Assembly (NCBI GenBank): GCA_031293105.1
Contig: JAUMSA010000284.1
Coordinates: forward strand, 1-5,213
Length of the DNA: 5,213 nucleotides
Source of the DNA: Butyricicoccus sp.
Lineage (GTDB): Bacteria > Bacillota > Clostridia > Oscillospirales > Butyricicoccaceae
Direction of reading: 5' to 3'
The notes below the pieces were generated by a model. It ran no database searches, was not told the origin of the DNA, and saw only the letters and a program-made list of their open reading frames with translations. Of the stretch, positions 1 through 5,213 are shown piece by piece (within the stretch, counting starts at the first letter, position 1; every line of letters starts with the position of its first letter). Both the position numbers and the translations under genes were made by a program.

Positions 1-1202
1 GATTCCACCAACGCATCCGCCAGCTTATCCAGCTCCGCAGCCTTATCCGGCAGCAAGGAGGAAGCCAGAGACAGTCGCTCGTTGAGGACCTCCATGTTCT
101 TCATCTCCTCTTCCAGGAACTTTTGCATCAGGTCGCCGGATTTGCAAGCCCAGGAACCGTTTTCGATAATGGCAAAAGTACGGTTCTGCAGGTTCAGTGC
201 CTTCATATCCTCCAGGTAATTCTTCATCACCGGATAGATTCCCAAATTGTAGGTAACCGAAGCCAGCACCACATGACTGTACTTGAAAGTCTCGGCAATC
301 AAATAAGACACATGGGTGTTGGATACATCGTACAGCGCCACATCGGTAACGCCCTTCTCGCAGAGTTTGGCAGCGAGTGCCTGCGCGGCTGCCTCGGTAT
401 TGCCGTACATGGAGGCGTAAACGATCAGCACACCCTTGACCTCCGGCTCATAACGGCTCCACTTGTCGTACTTGTCAATAAAGTATCCCAAGTCCTTGCG
501 CCATACGGGACCGTGAAGGGGGCAGATATACTGAATCTGGTCCAGAATACCGCCCGCCTTTTTCAGCAGCAGCTGGATATGGGGACCGTACTTGCCCACG
601 ATGTTGGTGAGATACCGACGGGCCTCGTCAATCCAGTCCCGGTCAAAATTCACCTCATCGGCAAACAGCTTGCCGTCCAAAGCGATGAAAGAGCCAAAAG
701 CATCGGCAGAGAACAGAACGCCATTGGTGGTATCAAAGGCTACCATGGCCTCCGGCCAGTGCACCATCGGCGCGCCCACAAAGGTGACATTGTGATCGCC
801 AAAGGAGAACGTGTCCCCTTCCTGCACCTGGATGCACTCGTGGCCGTCCAGATGGAAGCCAAACTGACGCATGAGCATAAAGGCCTTTTCCGTGGAGATA
901 ACCTGCACCTTGGGATAGCGCAGCAGAATCTCCTCGATGGAGGCGCCGTGGTCGGGCTCCATGTGGTTGATGACCAGATAGTCCAGCGGTTTCCCATCTA
1001 ACAGATACTGAATGTTCTCCAACAGCTGGCGGCAGGCCGACCAGTCTACCGTATCGAACAGAACGCTCTTTTTGTCCAGCAGCAGATAGGCGTTATAGCT
1101 GACGCCCTTGGGGATGGGATGGATGTTTTCAAACAGGGTCAGGCGATGATCGTTGGCGCCCACCCAATACAGATTTTCAGTGACCATTCTCACGCAATGC
1201 AT
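1..1202 (-). CDS. fprA: FprA-type flavodiiron protein (A-type flavoprotein), 3' end cut by window edge
   Basis: Reading from ATG at 1202 gives 400 codons with no stop before the window edge. Family members are about 400 residues long, so only a few C-terminal residues, or a further fused domain, are missing. Residues 1-250 form the metallo-beta-lactamase-like diiron domain. All expected iron ligands are visible: NHMEPDH (H80, E82, D84, H85), H148 in MVHWPEA, D167 in SADAFG and H230 in CPLHGPVW. Residues 257-400 form the flavodoxin domain, with the FMN phosphate loop YASMYGNTE at 262-270. Known members are cytoplasmic and reduce O2 to water, or NO to N2O, taking electrons from rubredoxin. The start is supported by AGGAGG at 1211-1216, 8 nt upstream. 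It lies 32 nt after the stop of the rubredoxin-containing fusion gene, so the two are very probably cotranscribed and redox partners. O2 versus NO preference cannot be read from the sequence. Confidence 0.95.
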   Translation of the reverse strand, partial: MHCVRMVTENLYWVGANDHRLTLFENIHPIPKGVSYNAYLLLDKKSVLFDTVDWSACRQLLENIQYLLDGKPLDYLVINHMEPDHGASIEEILLRYPKVQVISTEKAFMLMRQFGFHLDGHECIQVQEGDTFSFGDHNVTFVGAPMVHWPEAMVAFDTTNGVLFSADAFGSFIALDGKLFADEVNFDRDWIDEARRYLTNIVGKYGPHIQLLLKKAGGILDQIQYICPLHGPVWRKDLGYFIDKYDKWSRYEPEVKGVLIVYASMYGNTEAAAQALAAKLCEKGVTDVALYDVSNTHVSYLIAETFKYSHVVLASVTYNLGIYPVMKNYLEDMKALNLQNRTFAIIENGSWACKSGDLMQKFLEEEMKNMEVLNERLSLASSLLPDKAAELDKLADALVE

Positions 1203-1234
1203 GTTACAATCCTCCTTTACTCACGGATGACCTG

Positions 1235-3145
1235 TTACGCTTCAATAAACTGATCCTTGCCCTCGGCGCACTCCGGGCAAACCCAGTCTTCCGGCAGCTT
1301 TTCAAAGAGGGTACCCGGCGCAATTTCAGCATCTGGATCGCCCAACTCCGGAACATACTCGTAGCCGCAGCCGCCGCAGACGTATCGCTTGCCGATGGGT
1401 GCGTCCTTGGGAGGACGGGGCCGCTTCATCTTGACCATGGGCGGTGCCGGCTGCTTCTCTCCGGTGTCGAGCGCAGCGGTCAGCAGCGGTAGAATCTCGT
1501 TGACATCCCCTACGATGCCGTAGTCACAGTTCTTGAAGATGGGAGCCCCTGCATTCTTATTGATCGCCACAATGGTGGAGGCATCCTTGATGCCTTTGAG
1601 GTGCTGCACGGCACCGGAGATACCGCAAGCGATGTACAGATTGCCGGTGAATTTCTGGCCGGACATGCCGACATACCGGTTCAAAGGTACATACTTGAGC
1701 GTTTCCGCTACCGGACGGGAGGAGCCAACCGCCGCACCGGCAGCTTTGGCCAAATCCTCGATGAGTTTCATGTTTTCCTTTTCCCCGATGCCCTTACCGG
1801 CGGATACAACCCGCTCGGCCTGTGCAATGGGCGTATCCATGGGGATGCCAACCGTGAAGTCATGGCCGTCCTTTTTAAGGTGCTCAACCAGAGCGGCTAC
1901 CTGCTCGGCCGGAGAACCGTCCCGCAGAATTACCTTCTTGCGGATACCGGTGATGGGAGCGGGCTTCTTGGGCAAGCTGGAGGAACCGCCTGCACTCTTG
2001 GGCGGCTTGCCCAGAATATGGGAGGCGATGACCACCCTCTGAATCTCGTTGGTACCTTCGTAAATGGTGGTAATCTTGGCATCTCGATAGGCGCGCTCTA
2101 CCTCCATGCCCTTCATGAAGCCAGCGCCACCGTGAATCTGCAAAGCGTCGTTGGTGACTTCCAGTGCAATGTCGGAGGCGTACATCTTGGCCATCGCGGA
2201 CTCCATGCCGTAGGGAGCGTGTGCTTCCTTGAGCTCTGCGGCCGAATAAACCAGGAATCGGGCACAACGGAGCTTGGTCGCCATATCCGCCAACTTAAAG
2301 GAAATGGTCTGCTGGAAACCGATGGGCTTGCCGAACTGGATGCGTTCCTTGGCGTAAGCTGCCGCCGCTTCATAGGCACCCTGTGCAATGCCGAGGGCCT
2401 GGGCTGCGATGCCGATACGGCCGCCGTCCAGGGTGGACATGGCGATCTTGAAGCCTGCGCCTTCCTTGCCCAGCAGGTTCTCCTTCGGAACCTCTACATT
2501 GTCGAAAATCAGCTCCGCCGTGGTCGAAGAGCGAATACCCATCTTATCGTAATGGTCGCCGAAATAGAAGCCCTTCCAGCCCTTCTCCACAATGAAGGCC
2601 GAAATGCCCCGGGTGCCAATATCCGGTGTGGTAACGGCAAAGACCACGTAGGTGTCCGCCTTGGGTGCGTTGGTAATGAAGATCTTGCCGCCGTTGAGGA
2701 CATAGTGATCTCCCTTGAGAACAGCGGTGGTCTCGGTGCCGCCGGCATCCGAACCGGCATTTGGCTCGGTCAGGCCGAACGCACCGATCTTTTCACCCTT
2801 GGCCAGGGGAACCAGGTATTTCTGCTTCTGCTCCTCGGTGCCGTAAGCGAAAATCGGCCAGGAACCCAAAGACACATGGGCGGAGAGAATAACGCCTGCA
2901 CCGCCATCGACCCGGGCCAGCTCCTCTACGGCAATGGCATAGCTCAGGGCGTCCAGCCCAGCGCCGCCGTACTCTTTGGGGTACGGAATTCCCATAAAGC
3001 CCATTTCTCCCAGCTTACGGACGGCCTCGTCGGGGAACTCGTTCTGCTGGTCCAGCATGAATGCGATGGGCTTGATCTCTTCCTCCGCAAAGGCGCGGAT
3101 TTTAGCCCGCAGCTCCTCATGGGCCTGAGTTGTTTGAAACAGCAT
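1235..3145 (-). CDS. Acyl-CoA dehydrogenase / ETF-alpha FAD domain / rubredoxin fusion protein
   Basis: This 636-residue protein has three parts. Residues 1-380 are a complete short-chain acyl-CoA dehydrogenase: FAD/substrate signature GLTEPNAGSDAGG at 124-136, QIHGGAGF at 336-343, RAYRDAKI at 351-358, and the probable catalytic base E363 in IYEGTNEIQR, at the position used by butyryl-CoA dehydrogenases. A Ser/Pro/Lys linker (381-400) leads to the C-terminal FAD domain of ETF-alpha (about 404-560), with SSRPV at 475-479, LYIACGISGAVQHL at 503-516, VAINKN at 526-531 and DYGIVGD at 541-547. A Pro/Lys linker (about 564-586) leads to a rubredoxin (587-633) with C590-x2-C593-x29-C623-x2-C626, the standard spacing. 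ETF-alpha domain I and ETF-beta are absent. The protein should be cytoplasmic, oxidising a short-chain acyl-CoA (or reducing the enoyl-CoA) and exchanging electrons through tethered FAD and Fe(Cys)4. The start has AAAGGAGGT at 3152-3160, 6 nt upstream. Chain-length specificity and in vivo direction are not determined. Confidence 0.95.
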   Translation of the reverse strand: MLFQTTQAHEELRAKIRAFAEEEIKPIAFMLDQQNEFPDEAVRKLGEMGFMGIPYPKEYGGAGLDALSYAIAVEELARVDGGAGVILSAHVSLGSWPIFAYGTEEQKQKYLVPLAKGEKIGAFGLTEPNAGSDAGGTETTAVLKGDHYVLNGGKIFITNAPKADTYVVFAVTTPDIGTRGISAFIVEKGWKGFYFGDHYDKMGIRSSTTAELIFDNVEVPKENLLGKEGAGFKIAMSTLDGGRIGIAAQALGIAQGAYEAAAAYAKERIQFGKPIGFQQTISFKLADMATKLRCARFLVYSAAELKEAHAPYGMESAMAKMYASDIALEVTNDALQIHGGAGFMKGMEVERAYRDAKITTIYEGTNEIQRVVIASHILGKPPKSAGGSSSLPKKPAPITGIRKKVILRDGSPAEQVAALVEHLKKDGHDFTVGIPMDTPIAQAERVVSAGKGIGEKENMKLIEDLAKAAGAAVGSSRPVAETLKYVPLNRYVGMSGQKFTGNLYIACGISGAVQHLKGIKDASTIVAINKNAGAPIFKNCDYGIVGDVNEILPLLTAALDTGEKQPAPPMVKMKRPRPPKDAPIGKRYVCGGCGYEYVPELGDPDAEIAPGTLFEKLPEDWVCPECAEGKDQFIEA

Positions 3146-3203
3146 CTCATTACCTCCTTTGATTGTTAAAAAATGAAAAGTTCCGTTTTGGGCATATAAA
3201 AAG

Positions 3204-3608
3204 TTAAGATTCTTTCAGGATTTCCTGCAGGCTATGGGAGCGAAGCTCCTCGTCCAGCTTGTGCTGGATTTCCGCCAATTTGCTATGCACCCTACAGCCG
3301 CCGTGGCTGCTTCGCCAGGAACATCGATAATCTGGAGCCATACAAGCGCTCAGATCACTGTGCGCTCCCATGGCGACCATCAGATCATAGAGACTGACGG
3401 TGGATAAATCAGCCGCCAGCCGGCAACCACCCGTTGTTCCGCGAACCACTTGAATCAAACCGGCTTTCTCCAATTTCTTCAAGATCTTGTAGGCAAAGGA
3501 CTGGGGCAGCAACTCATCCTCTGCAATCTGTCCCACGGTGTGCAGTTCTCCGTCCAGCAGGACTCGCAGGATACGGAACGCATAATCCGTTTCCCGGTTA
3601 ATCAGCAT
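3204..3608 (-). CDS. Rrf2-family transcriptional regulator, putative Fe-S/redox sensor
   Basis: The protein has 134 residues, a normal length for the Rrf2 (IscR/NsrR/CymR) family. The N-terminus MLINRETDYAFRIL, the helix-turn-helix around residues 25-50 (IAEDELLPQSFAYKILKKLE) and the wing VVRGTTGGCRLA (54-65) are typical of these winged-helix dimers. Three Cys follow, at C89, C96 and C105 (x6 and x8 spacing), where IscR and NsrR carry their cluster ligands, here with slightly longer spacing. C62 in the wing is a further Cys. A redox-sensitive Fe-S cluster is therefore plausible but unproven. ATG at 3608 is chosen because GGGAGG at 3617-3622 lies 8 nt upstream. The gene is first in the operon, 58 nt before the dehydrogenase fusion, and probably controls itself and the two downstream genes through the inverted repeat at 3652-3669. 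Confidence 0.9.
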   Translation of the reverse strand: MLINRETDYAFRILRVLLDGELHTVGQIAEDELLPQSFAYKILKKLEKAGLIQVVRGTTGGCRLAADLSTVSLYDLMVAMGAHSDLSACMAPDYRCSWRSSHGGCRVHSKLAEIQHKLDEELRSHSLQEILKES

Positions 3609-3644
3609 TTCCGCAGCCTCCCTTCGGAATGTTTCCTTGTACCA

Positions 3645-3673
3645 AGCCTATCAAACTGGATAAAGTTTGTCAA
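3645..3673 (-). promoter_or_regulatory. Sigma-A-type promoter of the rrf2/dehydrogenase/fprA operon
   Basis: On the minus strand a perfect -35 TTGACA (3668-3673) is followed after exactly 17 nt by TAGGCT (3645-3650). That hexamer keeps the key T, A and final T of TATAAT and is preceded by TGA, an extended -10 TGn motif. Transcription would start near 3638, giving a leader of about 30 nt that holds the Shine-Dalgarno at 3617-3622. No other convincing promoter lies between this point and fprA. Confidence 0.7.
3652..3669. promoter_or_regulatory. Putative operator: 6-6-6 inverted repeat inside the promoter spacer
   Basis: CAAACT (3652-3657) and AGTTTG (3664-3669) are perfect inverted arms around a 6-bp spacer. 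The 18-bp element fills the interval between the -35 and -10 hexamers and overlaps the last two bases of the -35. A dimeric regulator bound here would block RNA polymerase. Because the first gene is an Rrf2 regulator, autorepression is the simplest reading. I do not recognise the sequence as a known consensus for IscR, NsrR or CymR. Confidence 0.55.
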
Positions 3674-3817
3674 GTATTCGCAGAGCATCTGATATATTTT
3701 GTTTCTTTCGCCAAATTTACACTATTTTTTTTGAGGAAAACCACGGTGCCGCGCGAAGCTTTTTGCGCGAAAAGATCATCCTACACGAGCAAGATTTTCC
3801 TTTACTTTCCTGCATAT

Positions 3818-3857
3818 AAAAAAAACCTAGCGCTCTTCACAAACGCCAGGTTTTTTT
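3818..3857 (-). terminator. Rho-independent terminator of the membrane-protein unit
   Basis: In the minus-strand RNA, positions 3857-3844 pair with 3832-3819 in a stem of about 14 pairs. It has one G-U wobble, a GC core (CCTGGCG / CGCTAGG) and an 11-nt loop (3833-3843), followed by a run of eight U from the A-run at 3818-3825. On the plus strand the wobble becomes an A/C mismatch, so the element fits minus-strand termination better. The upstream arm overlaps the stop codon of the preceding gene. It insulates the redox operon from the genes upstream. Confidence 0.88.
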
Positions 3858-4458
3858 ATAATTCGTAGCCCCAATATACGGTGCCATGCGCATACGCATC
3901 GGATTGATCGACCGTAAGCGGCAATGTAACCGAACCGTCTTTTTCCAACGGACCGTCGTATATATCGACTTTTTTGAGACTGCTTCCTGCCTCATCTTCA
4001 AAAGAAAAAACAAATTTGACGCGTGGAAACGATACGCCGGTCGTGTTTTGAAAAGTTGCCTCGTAATCTCCGGCCTTCATGTGATAATGGCCGTCAACCG
4101 GCTGCTTATCCCATACGTTCCATTCTGGAATAATGCGCTTTAGTTCTGCCAGCAATTTCTCATCAATATCCGGATTGGCTCCCATTTGATAGGTTAGATC
4201 CTCTACTCCGGTTTGTTCGGTTGGGTCGCTGGACGACTCCGGTTTAGTTGAATCGCTGGGCGGCTCCGGTTCAGCTGGAGGTTCTATGGGAGTCTCCGAT
4301 TCTTTTTCGGTCATCTGGGCCATAATATCTTCCATACTGGCAACAAAGGGGCCCCATTTGTCATGCAGCAACCCATATAGCGAAAAAGAAATCAGGGCAA
4401 TCCCTAAAATGACCAGCACGGATAGTACGACATTTTTCACACGATTTCGCATTTTCAT
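3856..4458 (-). CDS. Membrane-anchored hypothetical protein with extracellular beta-rich domain
   Basis: This 200-residue protein is not one I can name. Residues 1-9 are basic, and 9-31 form one hydrophobic helix (VVLSVLVILGIALISFSLYG), so the N-terminus should stay inside. No lipobox Cys is visible, so this is an anchor rather than a lipoprotein signal. Residues 51-85 are a Pro/Glu/Ser/Thr-rich stalk (PPAEPEPPSDSTKPESSSDP). Residues 90-200 look like a compact extracellular domain whose alternating pattern (GDYEATFQNTTG, VKFVFSFEDEAG, GSVTLPLTV) resembles small Ig-like FxLYD domains; this is a tentative likeness. ATG at 4458 has only a weak Shine-Dalgarno (GATAGGG region), so a start at the ATG at 4452 (Met3) is possible. 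It follows the zinc-ribbon membrane protein by 64 nt, probably in one transcript, and ends inside a terminator. Confidence 0.8.
   Translation of the reverse strand: MKMRNRVKNVVLSVLVILGIALISFSLYGLLHDKWGPFVASMEDIMAQMTEKESETPIEPPAEPEPPSDSTKPESSSDPTEQTGVEDLTYQMGANPDIDEKLLAELKRIIPEWNVWDKQPVDGHYHMKAGDYEATFQNTTGVSFPRVKFVFSFEDEAGSSLKKVDIYDGPLEKDGSVTLPLTVDQSDAYAHGTVYWGYEL
4220..4272. repeat. Two imperfect 26-bp tandem copies in the stalk-coding region
   Basis: Positions 4220-4245 and 4247-4272 match at 21 of 26 bases with a period of 27 nt (nine codons). They encode the Pro/Ser/Glu stalk of the membrane-anchored protein. In-frame repeats of this kind usually let a spacer region change in length without disturbing the folded domain. 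Confidence 0.6.
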
Positions 4459-4522
4459 TCACGACCCTATCCCGATATTCAGCCAGTGGATGGAACGTCT
4501 ATGTAGTGTAAAATGCTGTGCC

Positions 4523-4933
4523 TTACCGAGCAGCTACGGTATCCAAATCGGTCACCCATGTGCCGACAGTGTAGGCATTGGCTTCCTTCTTATCATCCGA
4601 CTTTGTCAGCATATCCTTGACTTTCAGTCCACCAAATACCAAACCGCCAATGACGAGCAGTAGCACAATTACGAGCAAGATTCTTTTGATAATCTTGCCG
4701 CCTTTGCGGCCACCCTTTTCCTCTTCCTCGTCTTCGTCTTCGGTCGGCTTATTCTTTTCCCGATAAATACGTTCCAATTCAAAACGATTTAATTCCGGGT
4801 CGGCTTGATAGATGCTATCCGGGAAGGTGACATGGGTACCACATTTCGGGCATGTCCCAGCGCCTCCTGCCTCACATCTGAGTTTTTGTTTGCATTTTGG
4901 ACAGGCAATGATAACACGCTCCACATTGTCCAT
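4523..4933 (-). CDS. Zinc-ribbon, single-pass membrane protein of unknown function
   Basis: The protein has 136 residues. An N-terminal zinc ribbon spans 8-35, with CPKC (C11, C14) and CPKCG (C28, C31) as the four likely Zn ligands and an extra C20; it resembles MJ0042-type zinc ribbons. Residues 40-62 are a charged, probably helical segment, followed by an acidic run (EDEDEEEE, 65-72) and then a basic patch (KGGRKGGKIIKR, 73-84). One transmembrane helix follows at 85-103 (ILLVIVLLLVIGGLVFGG). The basic patch before the helix predicts the zinc ribbon in the cytoplasm and a 33-residue tail outside. ATG at 4933 has GGGAG at 4937-4941 (close, 3 nt) and AAAGGGA at 4944-4950 (10 nt), so the exact site used is unclear. 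It is probably cotranscribed with the next membrane protein. A scaffold or signalling role is possible, but nothing specific can be assigned. Confidence 0.82.
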   Translation of the reverse strand: MDNVERVIIACPKCKQKLRCEAGGAGTCPKCGTHVTFPDSIYQADPELNRFELERIYREKNKPTEDEDEEEEKGGRKGGKIIKRILLVIVLLLVIGGLVFGGLKVKDMLTKSDDKKEANAYTVGTWVTDLDTVAAR

Positions 4934-4965
4934 ATTCTCCCATCCCTTTCAAAGTTCGTTGGTAT

Positions 4966-4971
4966 GTTATA
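4966..4971 (-). promoter_or_regulatory. Candidate -10 box upstream of the zinc-ribbon gene
   Basis: TATAAC on the minus strand matches TATAAT at five of six bases and would place a transcription start about 25 nt before ATG 4933. No good -35 hexamer lies 16-18 nt further upstream, so the promoter is either weak, activator-dependent, or elsewhere in 4972-5074. Confidence 0.3.
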
Positions 4972-5027
4972 AATATCGACCACTTGGAAAGACGAAATAA
5001 CCATTTTATAAAAGATCTCTCAAAAAA

Positions 5028-5054
5028 AGATTCTGGCCTTCCCTCAGCATGACA
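5028..5054. repeat. Possible short interspersed intergenic repeat fragment
   Basis: The stretch begins AGATTCT and ends CCCTCAGCATGACA. From memory this resembles intergenic repeats of gut Firmicutes with AGATTCTTCG and CTCAG(A/C)ATGACA blocks. Only one divergent copy is visible here, so the identification rests on resemblance alone. Confidence 0.3.
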
Positions 5055-5060
5055 AAAGCC

Positions 5061-5072
5061 CCTGCATGCAGG
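5061..5072. repeat. Perfect 12-bp palindrome CCTGCATGCAGG
   Basis: It is self-complementary over all 12 bases and lies 2 bp from the likely insertion-element boundary. It could be part of the flanking repeat, a preferred target site or a chance palindrome. It lacks the loop and T-run of a terminator. Confidence 0.5.
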
Positions 5073-5134
5073 AGTGGACTGCCCCAGATTGTGCGGACAG
5101 TACGAAAAAGAGCCCTGGTAGGAAAGATTGAGTT

Positions 5135-5213
5135 TTAAGCGGAGAGGCGTCGCGCAAGCGGCGCCTCTCCAGTCTTTAGCTGGATGCGCTCATGGTTGTA
5201 AAAGTAGATGTAG
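5135..5213 (-). CDS. IS3-family-like transposase (OrfB), C-terminal fragment
   Basis: Only the last 25 codons are in the window, ending in TAA at 5135-5137. The peptide starts YIYFYNHERIQLKTGEAPL. The pattern YNxxRIQLK followed by a Pro-containing segment is the characteristic end of IS3-family OrfB integrase-core transposases, just after the catalytic Glu region. The catalytic DDE residues lie outside the window, so activity cannot be judged. It reads towards the zinc-ribbon gene, so transcripts leaving the element could enter that gene. Confidence 0.75.
   Translation of the reverse strand, partial: YIYFYNHERIQLKTGEAPLARRLSA
5141..5170. repeat. GC-rich 13-pair hairpin with GCAA loop inside the transposase 3' end
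   Basis: GGAGAGGCG (5141-5149) pairs perfectly with CGCCTCTCC (5162-5170). On the plus strand the stem continues with a U-G wobble and CGC/GCG, closing a GCAA tetraloop (5154-5157). On the minus strand the wobble becomes a C/A mismatch and the loop is TTGC. No T-run follows directly on either strand, so it is not a classical terminator. Confidence 0.75.

Larger units (their letters stand above)
4934..5074. other. Intergenic spacer between insertion element and zinc-ribbon gene
   Basis: No gene is supported in this AT-rich spacer. It holds the candidate -10 (4966-4971), a TTTTATAAAA palindrome (5004-5013), a repeat-like stretch (5028-5054) and a 12-bp palindrome (5061-5072) next to the probable insertion-element end. 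Confidence 0.6.
5075..5213 (-). mobile_element. Partial IS3-family-like insertion sequence, transposase 3' end side
   Basis: The transposase C-terminus and about 60 bp of non-coding sequence lead to a likely terminal inverted repeat that, read inward on the plus strand, starts TGGACTGCCCC near 5075. IS3-family ends start with TG. Within this end, ACTGCCC (5078-5084) and GGACAGT (5095-5101) are inverted with one mismatch. The other end and any target duplication are outside the window, so the exact boundary and intactness are unproven. Confidence 0.6.

Noticed and set aside
123..1001. 292-codon open frame on the plus strand
   Set aside because: It lies wholly antisense to the flavodiiron gene, whose metal ligands and FMN loop are intact, and its product resembles no family.
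1601..3169. 522-codon open frame on the plus strand
   Set aside because: It is antisense to the dehydrogenase/ETF/rubredoxin gene, whose domains and ribosome binding site are unmistakable. Its translation has no recognisable domain and arises from the codon bias of the real gene.
3146..3203. Possible second promoter or attenuator between the Rrf2 gene and the dehydrogenase gene
   Set aside because: The 58-nt gap is AT-rich but has no paired -35/-10 hexamers and no stable hairpin, only an AAAAGTT direct repeat.
3750..3769. Hairpin CGCGCGAA...TTTTTGCGCG in the spacer upstream of the Rrf2 promoter
   Set aside because: It is an 8-pair stem on the plus strand only, with one wobble, and no gene on that strand would use it. 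It is weaker on the minus strand and has no adjacent T-run there, so I do not call a terminator or regulatory RNA.
3629..3868. 79-codon plus-strand open frame in the spacer
   Set aside because: It has no ribosome binding site, runs through the promoter, operator and terminator of the minus-strand genes, and has a low-complexity product.
4286..4663. 125-codon plus-strand open frame spanning both membrane-protein genes
   Set aside because: It is antisense to two genes with clear membrane helices and a zinc ribbon, and its product shows no domain of its own.
1..5213. CRISPR array, tRNA, rRNA or riboswitch
   Set aside because: I saw no regularly spaced repeats, no tRNA-like cloverleaf and no conserved riboswitch core anywhere in the window.

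Overview
The window looks like a chromosomal fragment of an anaerobic, probably gut-dwelling Firmicute of class Clostridia. An Oscillospiraceae-like butyrate producer (Flavonifractor/Intestinimonas type) is my best guess. This rests on the protein families present, strong AGGAGG-type ribosome binding sites and moderate-to-high GC in the core genes. It is an inference from style, not from a database match. Every gene I can support lies on the minus strand, so transcription runs from right to left.

Right edge (about 5028-5213): the last 25 codons of an IS3-family-like transposase and the probable end of that insertion element. A GC-rich hairpin sits inside the transposase 3' end. Next to the element are a 12-bp palindrome and a short stretch resembling an interspersed intergenic repeat. 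The window cuts the element.

Middle right (3818-4933): a two-gene unit of single-pass membrane proteins. The first has a cytoplasmic zinc ribbon, an acidic linker and one membrane helix. The second has an N-terminal helix, a Pro/Ser/Glu-rich stalk and a small extracellular beta-rich domain. A strong intrinsic terminator overlaps the second gene's stop codon. Neither has a known function that I can name.

Left and centre (1-3673): a compact three-gene redox operon. It starts with an Rrf2-family regulator carrying three Cys that could hold an Fe-S cluster. Its promoter has an 18-bp inverted repeat filling the -35/-10 spacer. The second gene encodes a 636-residue fusion of an acyl-CoA dehydrogenase, the FAD domain of ETF-alpha and a rubredoxin. 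The third encodes an FprA-type flavodiiron protein whose last few codons lie outside the window. Rubredoxin is the usual electron donor of flavodiiron proteins. The order therefore suggests one electron path: acyl-CoA, dehydrogenase FAD, ETF-type FAD, rubredoxin, flavodiiron FMN/diiron centre, then O2 (or NO), probably under redox-sensing control. The domain calls are firm. The assembled pathway is an inference, but it is the most interesting content of the window.
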